A stretch of DNA of 64,000 nt from Euwallacea fornicatus (lineage: Eukaryota; Arthropoda; Insecta; Coleoptera; Curculionidae): positions 1,178,001-1,242,000 of the forward strand of contig NC_089548.1 of NCBI RefSeq assembly GCF_040115645.1. Direction: 5' to 3'. The number at the start of each line of letters is the position of its first letter. Position 1 is the first letter of the stretch. The position numbers were made by a program, and so were the translations under genes. The notes under the pieces are model-generated. The model saw only the letters and a program-made list of their open reading frames with translations. It was not told the origin of the DNA and ran no database searches. This document shows, one piece after another, positions 13,463 to 25,950 of the stretch.

Positions 13463-15355
13463 TACGGCGCCTGTAAAAAGTATTGCAACACATTTATAAT
13501 TTTCGTAAACCCGATATTGAAAAAAAAAACTCAACATATATATTTTTATTTCAAATATTATTTTCGATATTCGAATTTTTAACCCCCTATCCAGCTACTC
13601 CTACTAACTTTTTATTTTCATATGGTAAGGTGCCCATTGTAGTACGTCAAATCAAAGGTAATTCAATAAGAGATACAACGGTATATTTAGAACTAAAATT
13701 GGATTTACATTAAAAAAAAACATGCCTATATTTTTAAAATATTAAAAATTTTAATATTTGGTTCCTAGATAGAAAATTCAGTTTTATTTCATCTTGAAAC
13801 TGAGTGAAAAAATATCAACAAGACGTAGAAATTCCAAATTGGATTCGCTGTAAACAGTTTTTTAGATACAAAATATTTTGATTCTTATAGAATTCATTAG
13901 TAGTTAAATTTTGTTGTTAGGCATCTACCACAAATACAATATCAAAAAAAGTATCGTTTATCTGAAAACTAAGGAATTGGAATTGCAAACATTTTGGAGT
14001 ATTGGGGAAATCGCCGAAGAACTTACGAAAAGTTGTCTCATATTTAATAAGAAATATCTAAATCAAGCTATTGATAGAAGTGTAATTTGTCGGATTAATA
14101 AAAAATTTCAATAAACTATAAGTTGGAACAAAGCTGCTCCAAAATGTGTAAAACCGTAAGCAAAAATTGGTGACGATAAAGCACTAGACGTTCTTTTATC
14201 TATCGATAAAAACCCCATACAATGTACCAGAAAACTTGTCGATAAATGTGATGTATCTGTAAAATCAGTAAGCAATTTTTTAGAACGAGAAAAATTTCAT
14301 CCATGCAATTGTTCCTTGCCTAAGACGTGACGCCTGAAGATTCTGATCGCAGCGTGGAATTATATAAACTGATTTAAGAAAAAGCTATTCAGGATAATAG
14401 GTTCTTTTCCAGAATTTTTTTTAGGATGAAGCAAAGCTTGGCTTAAATGGATCTATTTATCGACTTAACTGTCGCTACTGTTCTACAGATAATCCTCATT
14501 GGGTGGGGAACCTGCATACGTAACATTCCCAAAAACTCAATGCATGAATGGGTATAATCGTCCTCCAGTTCGTCGGTCCATTTTTCATGGAGGGGCACTT
14601 AAACAATCATGATACTTGCACTTATTGCAAAATTAAATAGTTCCATCAATCGCCGCAATTTTTCCTGCAAAAAATAGGGAACAATTAGATAATAATATTT
14701 GGTTCCAATGAGATGGTGCCCCGCCCCATTATGACATGGCGATGAGAGAGTATCTTAATAAGATTTTCTCTAGGAAATGGTTCAGTAGAAGAGGCGCATT
14801 AGAATGGCTGCCACGATCTCCAGATCTTACGCCTCTTGATTTTTTATGGGATCACTTAAAAGGTTTCGTCTACAAAAACAGACTCCAAAATTTACATGAT
14901 TTACATCTTAAAATTGATACAAAATTTGAATGAATAACAGAAGCAACACTAGATAAGTGCATAAAAGAGTTCGAAGGGTGACTGAGTTGTTGCCAAATTG
15001 TTAATGGAGCTCAATTTGAGCATTTATTGTAGAAATTTTAATTTTGTTCGTTGTAATAGTGAGTTACTTTATTTTGCATATAATAATTTTATTTTTTAGG
15101 GAAACTTTAGATTTAGTTTTAGGCCTGAGTATACTGTTGTATTCCTTATCGAATCACCTTTAATTTAATATATACTGCAATGGGTACTTTTCCATTTGAA
15201 AATAAAATTAATAGGGGTAGCTCGATAGGGATGAAAAATTAGAATTAATTTTTAAATGTCCTTTTTAAAGTAAAATTATAGCTCTTTAAACATTAAAAAA
15301 AAATCGGATTTATAAAAGTTATAAACGCGTCGCAGAACTTTTTACAAGCGCGGAA
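13463..15355. mobile_element. Tc1/mariner-like transposon with ~235-bp terminal inverted repeats
   Basis: The left end (TATACGGCGCCTGTAAAAAGT) and the reversed right end (TATTCCGCGCTTGTAAAAAGT) match. The similarity continues for about 235 bp: the left arm runs to about 13717 and the right arm from about 15098. Shared blocks include AGCTAC[T/C]CCTA and TGCCCATTG against TACCCATTG. TA flanks both ends. The interior holds a decayed transposase (separate entry). At about 1.9 kb this looks like a nearly complete but inactive autonomous copy. Its long inverted repeats place it near the other foldback elements in the window. Confidence 0.8.
13911..14995 (+). pseudogene. Decayed Tc1/mariner-like transposase
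   Basis: The reading frame is broken by several stops and frameshifts but its order is clear. A probable N-terminal helix-turn-helix region lies near 13911-14114. A second DNA-binding segment near 14165-14310 reads ALDVLLSIDKNPIQCTRKL. The first catalytic aspartate context is DEAKLGLNG near 14427, followed by DNPHWVGN, then DGAPPHYDMA near 14715, and finally LPRSPDLTPLDFLWDHLK near 14810. Known members of this insect transposase group cut and paste DNA using an acidic catalytic triad. Here one phenylalanine is missing after PLDF and the stops make it non-functional. It lies centrally in an element bounded by long inverted repeats. Confidence 0.85.
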
Positions 15356-16632
15356 TATTTTAAAATTAATAAATGAACACTCAGTAGGTATAACAACTTT
15401 TTGGACTAAATAAGGATAAAATTCACGGCATGCACGTTATGTATTTCCTAAAATAACGATATTTCGTAAATTTTCATCGCTTTAATCTTAACCGTCATTT
15501 CTATAGGACTCTGATATATTACGTGTGTATGGGACAGTCTGTATAATATACGAATTTTTCTGGTCAAATTGGTACGTATGTAATTTCTTTTTCGCCTTTA
15601 TTTCTGGCGTGTGTTGAGCAGAAATGAAAAAAACCAAAACGAGATTTGGCATCTGCCAATGATTTGGCCATTAGACGAGATCCCCCAGCCAAACAAACAG
15701 CTTCCCACAGACAAAATAATTTGAATAACTATTCACAGGGGCTCATGGACATAATGATACATGACGTTTTTTAATACCGGCACATGTCTTTTGTAGTCCT
15801 TCTGATGGTCCAACCCCCGACAATGGATTTTTAATAATGTGTCTATCAGTTTAGTTTTTTAAGATCTGGTGGCTTTCGAGTGGCACGTACCACCCCAATT
15901 TTTAGGATTTATGTACCTTCGGCGTTTTCCTTCTTCATTGAGTTTGAAAACGAATCTGTATAGGGTAATTAGCTTTACATGTTTTAGAGGGCATTAGAAA
16001 ATAGCCATATGGTATATCTGTCATTTAGAAACCAATAAAATATTACATATACCACTCGAAAGGTATAATTCACGACAGTTAAAACTTCCAAGGTCGAAAA
16101 ACACTTTCTGTTTTGTGTTTCGCTACGGAAACTGTTAAAAATGTCGATGCGGTTCCTCGTTTGGAGCACATGATGCAAAAGGGCTCAATAGGTCACATAT
16201 GTGTTTCCTGTCTAAAGAGTGCCATTAAGGGCTTCGATGAGCTTTACAGACTAATATGGGTGAAATGATGTTATTGGGCAAATATTTTTCTGACTTTTAT
16301 TTTATTTTAGCTTCCAAATATTCCTATGAAACTCATTGAGTCGTTAATTTCGAAGAAGTGGAACATATAATCGAAATCGCGCAAAACCTCATAGAGCACA
16401 AAAACAGAATTTGTATTAAAACGATAAAATTCAAGAAAATGCACATTCTATAGTAGCGACCCTCTGTATAAGGCACATTTTACGTTAACCGAAACTGCTC
16501 CGTTCTAAGAGTTTGCCCACAAACGAATTTTAAACTCCCCATGCCATCAAGCTGCCAATATTAAAGAGAATAAAATGTATATACCTCCCCCTAACAAGGT
16601 GGTTTAAAAAAATTGTTTTTTCACGGCCCGAC
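15356..16632. other. Intergenic, nothing recognised
   Basis: AT-rich sequence to the right of the 13.5-15.4 kb element. Only short frames are present and there are no motifs I can support. Confidence 0.4.
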
Positions 16633-16979
16633 AAAAAAGGGTAAATAAACAGCGCCACACTTTCCCATTCAACCCTTAAGTGGCATTAAACCGCGCCCCG
16701 AGGTTCGATCAAGGCGCCAACAATAAAAAAGGGGTTTCATGACATGTTCACCCTTTCATGCAGCCCGTTTTTGCGGCTCATCACAAGGAAATCCACCACC
16801 TGCCGTGCAGAAGGGTAAAATTAACCCTTAACCACCTGTCTTAAGGGTTGCAACCCTATTAACGGTACCCAGAAATCGACTTTCTTGTTAAAATTATGCA
16901 GTTTCGTGCATTTTTTCGGTGAAGAAGGTCCGGAAGGGAAAGTAAAAAACAACCCTTCGGGTGGTTTTATTAGGGGTTG
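16633..16979. promoter_or_regulatory. Candidate enhancer A: dense Krüppel-type sites
   Basis: Nine words related to the Drosophila Krüppel consensus AANGGGTTAA fall within about 350 bp. They are AAAAGGGTAA (16635), AACCCTTAA (16671), AAAAGGGGTTT (about 16727), CACCCTTTC (16749), AAGGGTAAA (16811), TTAACCCTTA (16821), TTAAGGGTTG (16841), AACCCTTC (16951) and TAGGGGTTG (16971). CAACCCTATT (16851) is a weaker match. The block is visibly more GC-rich than its surroundings and has no coding frame. A forkhead-like GTAAATAAACA overlaps the first site. The consensus is established knowledge; enhancer function and the factor bound are inference. It lies about 29 kb upstream of the proposed Kr start. 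Confidence 0.5.
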
Positions 16980-17432
16980 TCGCGTGTGTGAGCTCAGTAT
17001 ACGTTATAGTGGATGCGTCGCGTTAGTCTATTAGATAGGAATTTATAGAGCCGTTCTTAGAAACTTAATTTACCTGGGGGAGCAGTTTTGTTGTTGCCGG
17101 ATGGAAATTGTTATGGTTTTTGGGATATCATATATGGTTTCGCATACAGAAGATGAGGACATGTGATCTGGATAATTTAGCAACTCGGCATTTTGCTAAT
17201 AAACGTTACGAGCACAAGTTTGTGCAGCAATTTAAGTGATGTTTTGTAGTAATGCTTCATTAACATACATATTTGACAAGGCAATACTTTGACGCACCAA
17301 TCCAGCTTTACCAGACGAGAAGAGCGATGACGGCAATAACTAAGAAGATTTTCTGAAACGTGTGTTTCTAATAGTACTTTTGTGTATTGAGATATAAAAA
17401 TTACAATTAAAGCACAAAAATTATTATAAATT

Positions 17433-17546
17433 TTGAAAAATGGTCTGAACTTCTGGATGGCGAAAAAATGGTTAAAACTTCTGGACGACGGAAAAATGGT
17501 TAAAACTTCGGGACGGTAGAAAAATAGTTAAAGTTTTTGGACCTCC
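17433..17546. repeat. ~28-bp tandem repeat, four diverged copies
   Basis: Successive units begin at about 17434, 17462, 17491 and 17519. Each resembles GAAAAATGGTTAAAACTTC followed by GGAC. The last unit is the most diverged. It is a minisatellite-like array with no gene. Confidence 0.8.
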
Positions 17547-20500
17547 CTTTTTATTTTTTCCACATAAATTGCATGCATCAATCGTAGTCAATATATCAGA
17601 GAAAAATAATACAACAGTACGGTAATATAGCTCATCTACAGGGTGGTGCGATAGTGCGACTTCCTCAGCTTAGCTTCTGTACAAATAAAATTAACAACTA
17701 TTTTCACTTGCAAGATTACGTATCACATAAAGTTGTATTTCCAACAATAGTTTTCTAATGTACACAGGTGCAACATAGGTGACTATATACAACTTTATTA
17801 TTTTAAATAAAATCCCCATTTTTTTTGTTATTTTCGATTTTCTCATTAAATTTGAAGGTGTATGTAAGATACATTAACTTCCAAATTTACTGCTTCAAAA
17901 TATTCGTGAAATTTGAAAAGTTTTGCAGCTACTATGTTCCTTGGAAATCAGTGTTGTGCGCTAATCGCTGTGAATTTGAGAATCAAGCTTCTGGAGCTTG
18001 GAAAGACCTCTTAATCTACGTTTTGACGTGTTTTACTAAAAAACGTGTTCCGCAACCGCTCAAATAGACCTCCGAAGTAGCATGACGTCAAAACTCAATA
18101 ACCGACTTATCTCAAATAGAATGCTTCAATTTTCTCGGCGGCATCGTGTTCAGAATTCAAAAATCTTCAACTTTTATTAATATTCCCCTGTTTCTAAACC
18201 CAACCACTTCAAAGTTCTAAAAAATCGTCTCTTATTGGTTTCTAAACGTGTTTATAGTCATGAAAAATATCGCAATGTCATTTTTCATATCAAAATCTTT
18301 AAAAAATCAAATAGAGAAGATGCTACAACTAATGAATAGAGTAAGAAAGCAATAAAAAATTACATTTTGACATTTTCTTATTAGTTCCAATAACTCTAAC
18401 TGATGAAGTACGCGTGTCAGAATTTGCAATTTACAGATGTCATGGATATAAGACAATAAACAGTTTCCGAGATTTCAGATATTTATTTGTGTTTGCTTTC
18501 AAAAATTACGGATATTTTTATTTAAAATAATGAATTTTTCAAAATAAGAGTTGATCGATGTGATTTTTGTTTTGGGAGAAAATGAGAAGAACTGTTTTCT
18601 GGTCAGTAGAACTTTGCTCGGTTTCCTGAGAGATGCCATCTGGAAACCATCAGATCTTGTAGATTACTTGAGCAGTTTCTGTACACTGGAAGGGATAACT
18701 ATAAAAAACAGAAAAGAACAAAGACTGTCAGAAGTGAGACGATATGACTATCAAATCATTTATCAACCAAAAAGGAGCAATTTTCGGAAAGACGGAAATA
18801 GTTAACTTTAGGGATACAACAATGTTAATAAAAGTTGTAGTTTTTAAATTGTAAATACGATGCCGTCGAGGAAATTGGGGCATTCCGATTGAAATAAGCA
18901 AGTTCTTGAGGTTTGAAGTCATGCAACTTCCGAGGGCTATCTCGGCGGTTATGGAGGGCTTTTTAAAAATTAAAATGCATCAAATTATAGCCTCTTTGAG
19001 CCCTAGACTGATTTCGAAATTCACGGCGGTTAACGCACAATACCGATTTCCATGACATCTTGCAGCGGTGAAATTTTTCAAAATTTTCCGAATAACTCGG
19101 AAATGATAAATTTTAAAGATGGGACACCTTACATAAACTGACCTGAAAACTTAACGAGAAATTTGAAGATAACGAAAAAATTGGGGGGTATCATTTAAAA
19201 TAACGAAGTTGCATATCGCCATACTTTCTGGGGTCAACCTGTTAGTTAGGAAATAAATTTTGGAAATGCGCCTTTATGTGCTATATAATTCTGTTAAAGA
19301 AATTGTTAAGTTTATTGATGTAGAAGCTAAGGAAGTTTAACGCACTATTGCAAAGTGAATGTATAAATGAACCATTTCGAGTGTTTTTGTAAGCCACATA
19401 ATTTACCACATCTATCATTATATATGAGAAAATTAAAATAATTATTTTCACTATTTAATTATTAATTACTATGTGATTGAGGACAGCAGATGACTTGTAT
19501 CCATATCTACACGCTTTAAAAACCACTTAGTTGATGCCCTCCCACGCAATATGATATGAAAATAAATAGGGAGCGGTACTTGAGCATCAAAATTGCTTCA
19601 AAGCTAAATTCCCGTAATCCGATCGTAATTGTAGGTCTTCCAAAGCTCATTTGCGTGTCATTCTTCATTAATCATTTTCCCATGTCTCAAATTTTCAAAT
19701 TCGGTCTATTTTCATAGTTACAGCGATGGAGACGCAAATGTGCTGCTACCAAATTTTGCATACGTTCTGGTACACCGATTTTTTTAATGAAGAATTTCAA
19801 GAAATATTAGTCCTAAACTTTCATCAGAAGCCTAAGTTCGCACACACAGCAGGAATGGAATTACATACTTCTAACCTTGTACAATTAGAGCTTAAATCCG
19901 GCTCTGTTTAGTTGCCCTCGTACCTATTTCTTCGGAGGGTTAGGTTGTAATTTATCAAAGGCGTCTCTATGAGTAACGCGAGTAAAGCAACCCCAATATG
20001 TGAATAAAGCAAACGCGTACATGGCCGATGGTCTCAAAGGACGCTGGACATTGGTGGCCAAACCACTCCCTAAGATAATAATGGCCTACATGGGGTGCAT
20101 AAAATAATCTGCGCCCCGAGTTGCTAAACTGTAACGTGAAAACTTAAAATCTGATCAAAGTTTTTTAACGCGGAACCCCTTGATAAAAATTTGATCGTTC
20201 CTGGATCCTTAAACAAGTGATCTTTTATTTATTTACCGACCACTTCGGTGAATTATTTATTTGATCATCGGCCTTTATTACTCCCAAACTTTCCTTTTAC
20301 GAGGAAAGTTCGAAAGCTTTTGCAAGTATCATAATATGAAATCTTAATGTAACTTCTGACTTTGTAAAAGCCCATAAAAAAGTTTACTCCTTCACTTTAA
20401 AACTTTTATAATTGGTTTTGCCTTTTCTGTAATGCTTTTGCTTATCTCCTGGTTTTCGTTCTGGAAAAATATATTTCAGGATATTATATTCCCAGATTAA

Positions 20501-21801
20501 AGCCCAGAAACAGCCGGAGAAATCGAACTTTTTTTTTTGAATTTACCTCTTGAATGGTTGCCATGCTAAAAACCGTTGAAGAGGGCCATAAATAGCAATA
20601 AAATGAGAAACGTAGGATCACAATAGCTGCAAAAACTCGCAAAAAAATGTCTTAGAATAAGAAACCATGTTCATTAAACGCGTTGAAACATCTCTTTGCG
20701 AAAAGGAGCCCCATAAAACTGAAATAAAACTATAAAAATTCCAAAAACAGGGATGCCAAGTGATTTTTATTGCGCAAATTTATTGCAACATTCGGTGGTG
20801 GTTTATTACCTCCCCCCCATAAAGCGGACAGACGCAAATTATATGCAAATCTTTCAGGTTTCAGAAATTGTTTCAATTTCCGCAAATGAAAAAGGGATGT
20901 TCCGTGAGAATGACGTAGTTCGTACCTACTGGCCTATTCTCCTAAATAAGGACTTTTGAACCTATGCGCCTAACCCATAATAGCGACTTTCAAGGTTTGG
21001 GTTGGCTAGTCTGAATGACCTCACGTCTGGTCACTTGCCTGTATAATTATGACGATGAAAGGAAGACATTTTTATATTCAAAAATCGGTTTGGTTTTGCA
21101 CAGAGCGACTGGAAAATTACCTTCTAGAGGGGCATTGGTGTGCCTACATTTTCTAAAGAATTTTTTTCAATTTATAAATAAATCTGATTTTCGGCACTTC
21201 CATTGGAATTGGAGAAATAAACGATAAAATGAAAAAATCAATGCAACTTCCTAGCTTCTATTTCTAGAGCGTCGTAGAAGGGCCCCATTTTTTTTTCTTG
21301 TCTGTTCCTAAAGTTTATGAGAAATTACTGCACAATAGCGTGGTAAAGACGCATTTACCACACTGCTTGAAGGGTAAGAAGTGATACATTACCGATGGCC
21401 ATTTCAGCACGTTATTATATTAAAATATAATCGGTTATTAACTAATATTTTTTCTCTCGATAAATAGGATTTCACCGAAAAGAATATGCGACATTTGTTA
21501 TTCTTTGTTAGGGTTTCCGCCTAATTCCAATCCTGTTCTAATCTTTTCCAACATAATCGCAATGAACTCGTCTACCCCTGCACACATGCCATGTTCTTTC
21601 CACCCTGCATGGCCTGCTTCTTTTGATAACTATCGGATTACCGAATTTACGGAAATATCTTCTGTTTTCTTAACTAGAAGGACCCTCGAGCTCTTCAGAA
21701 AAAATGAACGCCCCCCATAATACGTATACGTATTTTTGGATTAATTTACTTTCGCTATTTAGTGAAAAGCATATCAATAATGTTGGGTTTCAAAGGATAT
21801 A
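17547..21801. other. Intergenic, nothing recognised
   Basis: Long AT-rich stretch. Isolated transposon-end words (CAGGGTGG near 17640) are present but I could not pair them into an element. Short frames carry no domains. Confidence 0.4.
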
Positions 21802-22474
21802 CAGGGTAATTCAGATTTTAATCAAGAAAATTTGATAAGCGATAGAATGCAGAAAAATGAACAGAGAAATTCACATAAACTTGTATGATTTAAAGGTCTA
21901 CTATTTAGCGGCAGGCTGGTACTTACACATATACGTAGAGGTACTTTCAAGATCATTTTCTTTTCTAGTTTGTAACTCTACTAGTTTTAGAAACATTTTG
22001 TAGGTGCCAATAGCTACGTGGGATGGAAATTTTTCAATCAATAAAATTATTTTTGGGTTTACCAGTGGCGCGCGATTAATAAGTTGTTTAATATTTTTGG
22101 AAAAAGTGGCATATAATTTTTGCCAAAAGTAAAAATTATTATTAAATTTAAAAAAATTAATTTTGGTTTCGTATTTTTTAAAAGTATATTCAGTTGTTAT
22201 TTATACATTTTTCTATTAATTAGAAGTTTTTTGGTAAAATTCATCGAAGTTATAGTTCCAATGCAATTTGCCTATCATTAACACTTATAAAATTTTGTTT
22301 AATTATCTTAAGTGGTTTTAGAATCATTAATTAATTTAAATTTTTTAAATAAAACTTTTTTCGCCCTGTAGTTCCGTTGATGGTGATATTTCAAAAAGTG
22401 TCAAAGAAAAAAAATCGATTTTTCTGAAGTCCTATTCGCTGGTGAAAGAACAACCCATCTTCGGAATCACCCTG
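21802..22474. mobile_element. Non-autonomous element with CAGGGT[A/G]ATTC ends
   Basis: The left end CAGGGTAATTC and the reversed right end CAGGGTGATTC are flanked by TA and lie about 673 bp apart. The first 100 bp inside the left end (including GATAAGCGATAGAA) resembles the arms of the foldback element at 47760-48207, so the two belong to one family. The interior is AT-rich with no coding capacity. A further internal CGCCCTGTAG near 22362 may mark a nested end. Confidence 0.65.
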
Positions 22475-23125
22475 TATAACCGACCTTTTCTTCTACCCAC
22501 TTAAAAAAATAGGCGGAATGTACAACGTATGTGACAACTGCATCCGAAGATTACTTTACTACTTAGCGTTGTAGAGAGCTTACAATAAACAGATATATTT
22601 ATGTGATGCGTGGTAAAATAGCATTGACACAATGGTGGTAAATGAGATTTTAATGGTAAAAAACAGCAATTTTTCTTATGCAGGTTCCACGAATTCAAAT
22701 AGTGAAATAGTGAAATCTTAAAAACAGTCAGACATACGAATTTGGGTTAATTTGAATTGAAAAGCTTGAATATAAATAAATTACTCATACGAAAAAGCAG
22801 CTCTAGATTCTGGCCTTTTAGAATTCATTTTGAGCTTCCTCGTTTCAGGAGACCTAAGATGGTAAAAAGTATGTTTACGACATAAAATATAAATGAAAGT
22901 AAAAATTATACCTGTTTAAATAAAATTTAAATGCCACATTTATATTTTCGTGGTTGTTGACTATTTTTTCTTTCTAGTGATTATTACTTCTTTTTACTTC
23001 ACATTATTTTTCTTTTATTTTGTTTCCTTGGTAAATTGAAGATTTATTTTTGAAATTAGTTATGGAGTACTTGATATGTTTGGAGAGCACAAAATAATCA
23101 TTATTAAAATAGAAGAAAAAATGTA

Positions 23126-23286
23126 TAGGGGGTTTCATTAAAACATACAAATTTAATTTTGTTCTAGAAAAAAATTACAGATACAATCAACCTAGATATT
23201 CTACGAAAAAATGTTCAAGAAAAATAATTAGTTTTTACTTTTTAAATATCTTGCTGCACATGCAGTATTATCAAAAACACCCTATA
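23126..23286. mobile_element. Possible short MITE
   Basis: TATAGGGGGTTTC on the left and reversed TATAGGGTGTTT on the right are about 160 bp apart. The terminal match is short, so this is tentative. Confidence 0.3.
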
Positions 23287-23593
23287 GTTACCAATCAAAA
23301 ATTACTACGATTTGCTATCTCTATCAACTTTTATTTCGCGAATGTCGAGCAGGCTATTGCTTAAACCGTTTCTCTCTAACTTCAATACCAACTGAGATCT
23401 CCTACATTTATATGTGATACCCTGTATATATCGAGATCTGGTGTCGATAATGTTTGGTATTCAAATACTTTATTTTTAAGCAAATATATTCGAATTCTAA
23501 GAAAAATAAAAACTATTACGATATTTGACATTTCGAAGCTCCCTTTACTAATTCCTATCAAAACAATTTACGCAACAACACCCTGTTATTGCT

Positions 23594-23926
23594 AAAAAAG
23601 GGCGATTCACCCTTTATTTCCAATCGACTCTTCTGGTTAAAACACTTAATACCTGAACTTATCCTTCTATCCCAAACATTCACAAATGAATTCTGACCTA
23701 CCCGAAGAATGGCAAGGGTTGCGGTATCCTGATGGGGTACTCCATAAAAGGGTTATTGTTCGACACAAAAGGGTTTTCGACAAATTGCAACACAAATATG
23801 ATCGATGATTTTATGGTGTTTTTACGGTATTACGGCTAATGATTTTGTAGTGTAAATATAATAACTTGTGAATTTGGGGTATCACACTGATGACTCTTCT
23901 TTTGTCCCGGTAAGTAGGGTTAAAAG
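23594..23926. promoter_or_regulatory. Candidate enhancer B: Krüppel-type sites
   Basis: Within about 330 bp are AAAAAAGGGC (about 23594), CACCCTTTAT (about 23608), CAAGGGTTG (23713), AAAAGGGTTAT (23746), AAAAGGGTTTT (23767) and TAGGGTTAAAA (23915). The 23744 word CATAAAAGGGTT joins a Caudal/Hunchback-like CATAAAA to the Krüppel-type site. There is no coding frame. Site identity follows the known Krüppel consensus; function is inference. Confidence 0.45.
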
Positions 23927-25039
23927 TGGTGGTGTATTGGGCGACATTATTGATGGGTTTTCGGTTTTGTAATCACCACAATGTAGAGGCAGTAGCCTTT
24001 AATTTGTTTTTGAGTCTTCACTCAAGAAGAATAATTATAATTCACGTTCGAACTTCCGACGAGGGACACTTCGGATTTGCGAAAATCGCTCGGCACCGCC
24101 CAGTTCCGTTTTGAAATTGGTGGTTTTAGTTTACCTTTTCCCTAAGAAAAAAAGCAAATAACAGGCATTTACCGAAGCTATTAACTAAGAATTGTTCGAG
24201 GTTCATTATGCTTATAGGTATCTAGTTTCTTTTACCTATTGATTATCGCCCAGTTCGACAGATGCTGCCTTCATTTGCTGTCGGCCGCAACTGTTGGTGG
24301 TCGAAGTGGGACCTATACGAATCATCCTGACCATAATGGACTATTTTTTAAATTGGACACGGACTGGACGAGAATGAGTGAAGCCAATCACCAGGTACCG
24401 CGCATATACTAAGTCAAAGTGAAATAGTTTTTAAAATTCGCAACGGAATTATACGGATACTTCTTTTATTCCGGAAATGAACGGATGAAGTAAATATACA
24501 GTTCATCCGACTCTCTCAAATAACTAACAACTCAAGCAAAAGGTCGGTCAGGCTTGAGATCCGCGATCACTAAATACGTGGGAGGACGACCTTAGACGTT
24601 GGTTGAGTATTAATCAAGCTGATTGGTTCGGTCTGCATAGGAAAGGCCAGAAGTTCTGTAACATTTTTGTAACGAATTTATGTGTGTTTTCTGTCAAGCC
24701 AGAAAACTGGAGGAAACTAAATAAAACTGAGGGACACTGAATGAAACTTGAACAAAGTTATCTGCATTTTTTTGTGAAGTTTGGAGCATCGCTCTCTCAT
24801 TGGTGGCGTATCGTGTACTCATTATCAGGAATTCTGTTTTGCTTCAATAAATTATAAATTTTAGTTAAGTAAATTTCAGTGGATGGACGACTATGAACTT
24901 GGCAGAAAAAAAAATTACATAGAGGCTCTTCCTATGTAGTGGTTTAGCCTGGAATTTTGCACAAACATAATCTAAAATTCGAGGATCTGCATAACTACGA
25001 AGATAGTCCCGGAAGTATCTGACTTAACACTTAAAGAAA
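23927..25039. other. Intergenic, nothing recognised
   Basis: No domain-bearing frame. A 62-codon frame at 23926-24114 has no recognisable content. Confidence 0.4.
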
Positions 25040-25950
25040 AAAAAGGAAAATATTAAATTGTTTCTCTACATAGTCTGCTTTAAAATTGACATATTTTTCG
25101 CAGCGATGTTGCATCTCATCATCTCTTGTTTATAGTAAGAAGCTTCAAATGTTCCAAAGGAGGCATCAACCTCGGACTCCATCTCTTTATTATTGGCAAA
25201 TCTCTTTCCACCGAGCCATTTTTTCAATTTTGGAAATACAAAATAACATGAAGGGGCTAAATCTGGGGAATAGTGTGGGCGAGGAAAAAGTTCGAAACTA
25301 AGTTGAATGATTTTAACCATCGTGATGAGCGAAGTGTGGATTGGTGCGTCGTTTTGGTGTACGAAGACTCTTTTTCGCTGATTGCGTTATTTTCACTAAT
25401 TTCTTCGCTCAAACACTGCAATGAAATTGTATAATATTCTTCTGGTATCGTTTTTCCAGTAGGGAGATAGTCAATGAAAATTATATCGCGTACCTCCAGA
25501 AAAAGTGACGCCATTACCTTTTCTTCAGATGGAATGGTCTTCGCCTTCTTTGAAGACGATTCGTCTCTTCGAGTTCATTGCGTTGACAGCTCTTTCGTCT
25601 CAGGTGTGAAGTCATAAACCCACGTTTTATCCGTGGTTATGAATCGACGCAAAAATTCCGCTTTATTACTGCAGAACTTTGCCAAACACTCTCTTGCAAC
25701 AACCTCACGGAGCTGTTTTTGTTCTCCTTGTGCTCAGCTTTTCACATCCAATTGTAGGGTCACAATGCAGTGCACAGTACTTTTTCAAATAGCTACCATG
25801 TCTGCTAATTTTCGTAATTTTTCACCACAATATCTAAAGCGGTCAGGTCTGGACTGTCATCGGACCGACCACTGCGTAATTCATCTTGGCAACTCGTTTG
25901 ATCCCGTTTAAACTTTGCCACTCAATATTTTAGAATTGTTAACGAAGGAC
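25040..25950 (-). pseudogene. Mariner (DD34D) transposase pseudogene
   Basis: Read on the minus strand, nearly the whole mariner protein can be followed. The DNA-binding linker is FKRDQTSCQDELRSGR (about 25910). It is followed by FLRRFITTDKTWVYDFTPET (about 25655-25595), KVMASLFLEVRDIIFIDYL (about 25517) and HYSPDLAPSCYF (about 25270). The C-terminal tail is KADYVEKQ (about 25075). Mariner transposases excise and insert DNA with a D,D34D triad. Here the third aspartate (normally APSDYF) is cysteine. A TGG-to-TGA change stops the frame after ELSTQ, and the tail is frameshifted. No terminal repeats were identified around it. It is an inactive copy. Confidence 0.9.
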
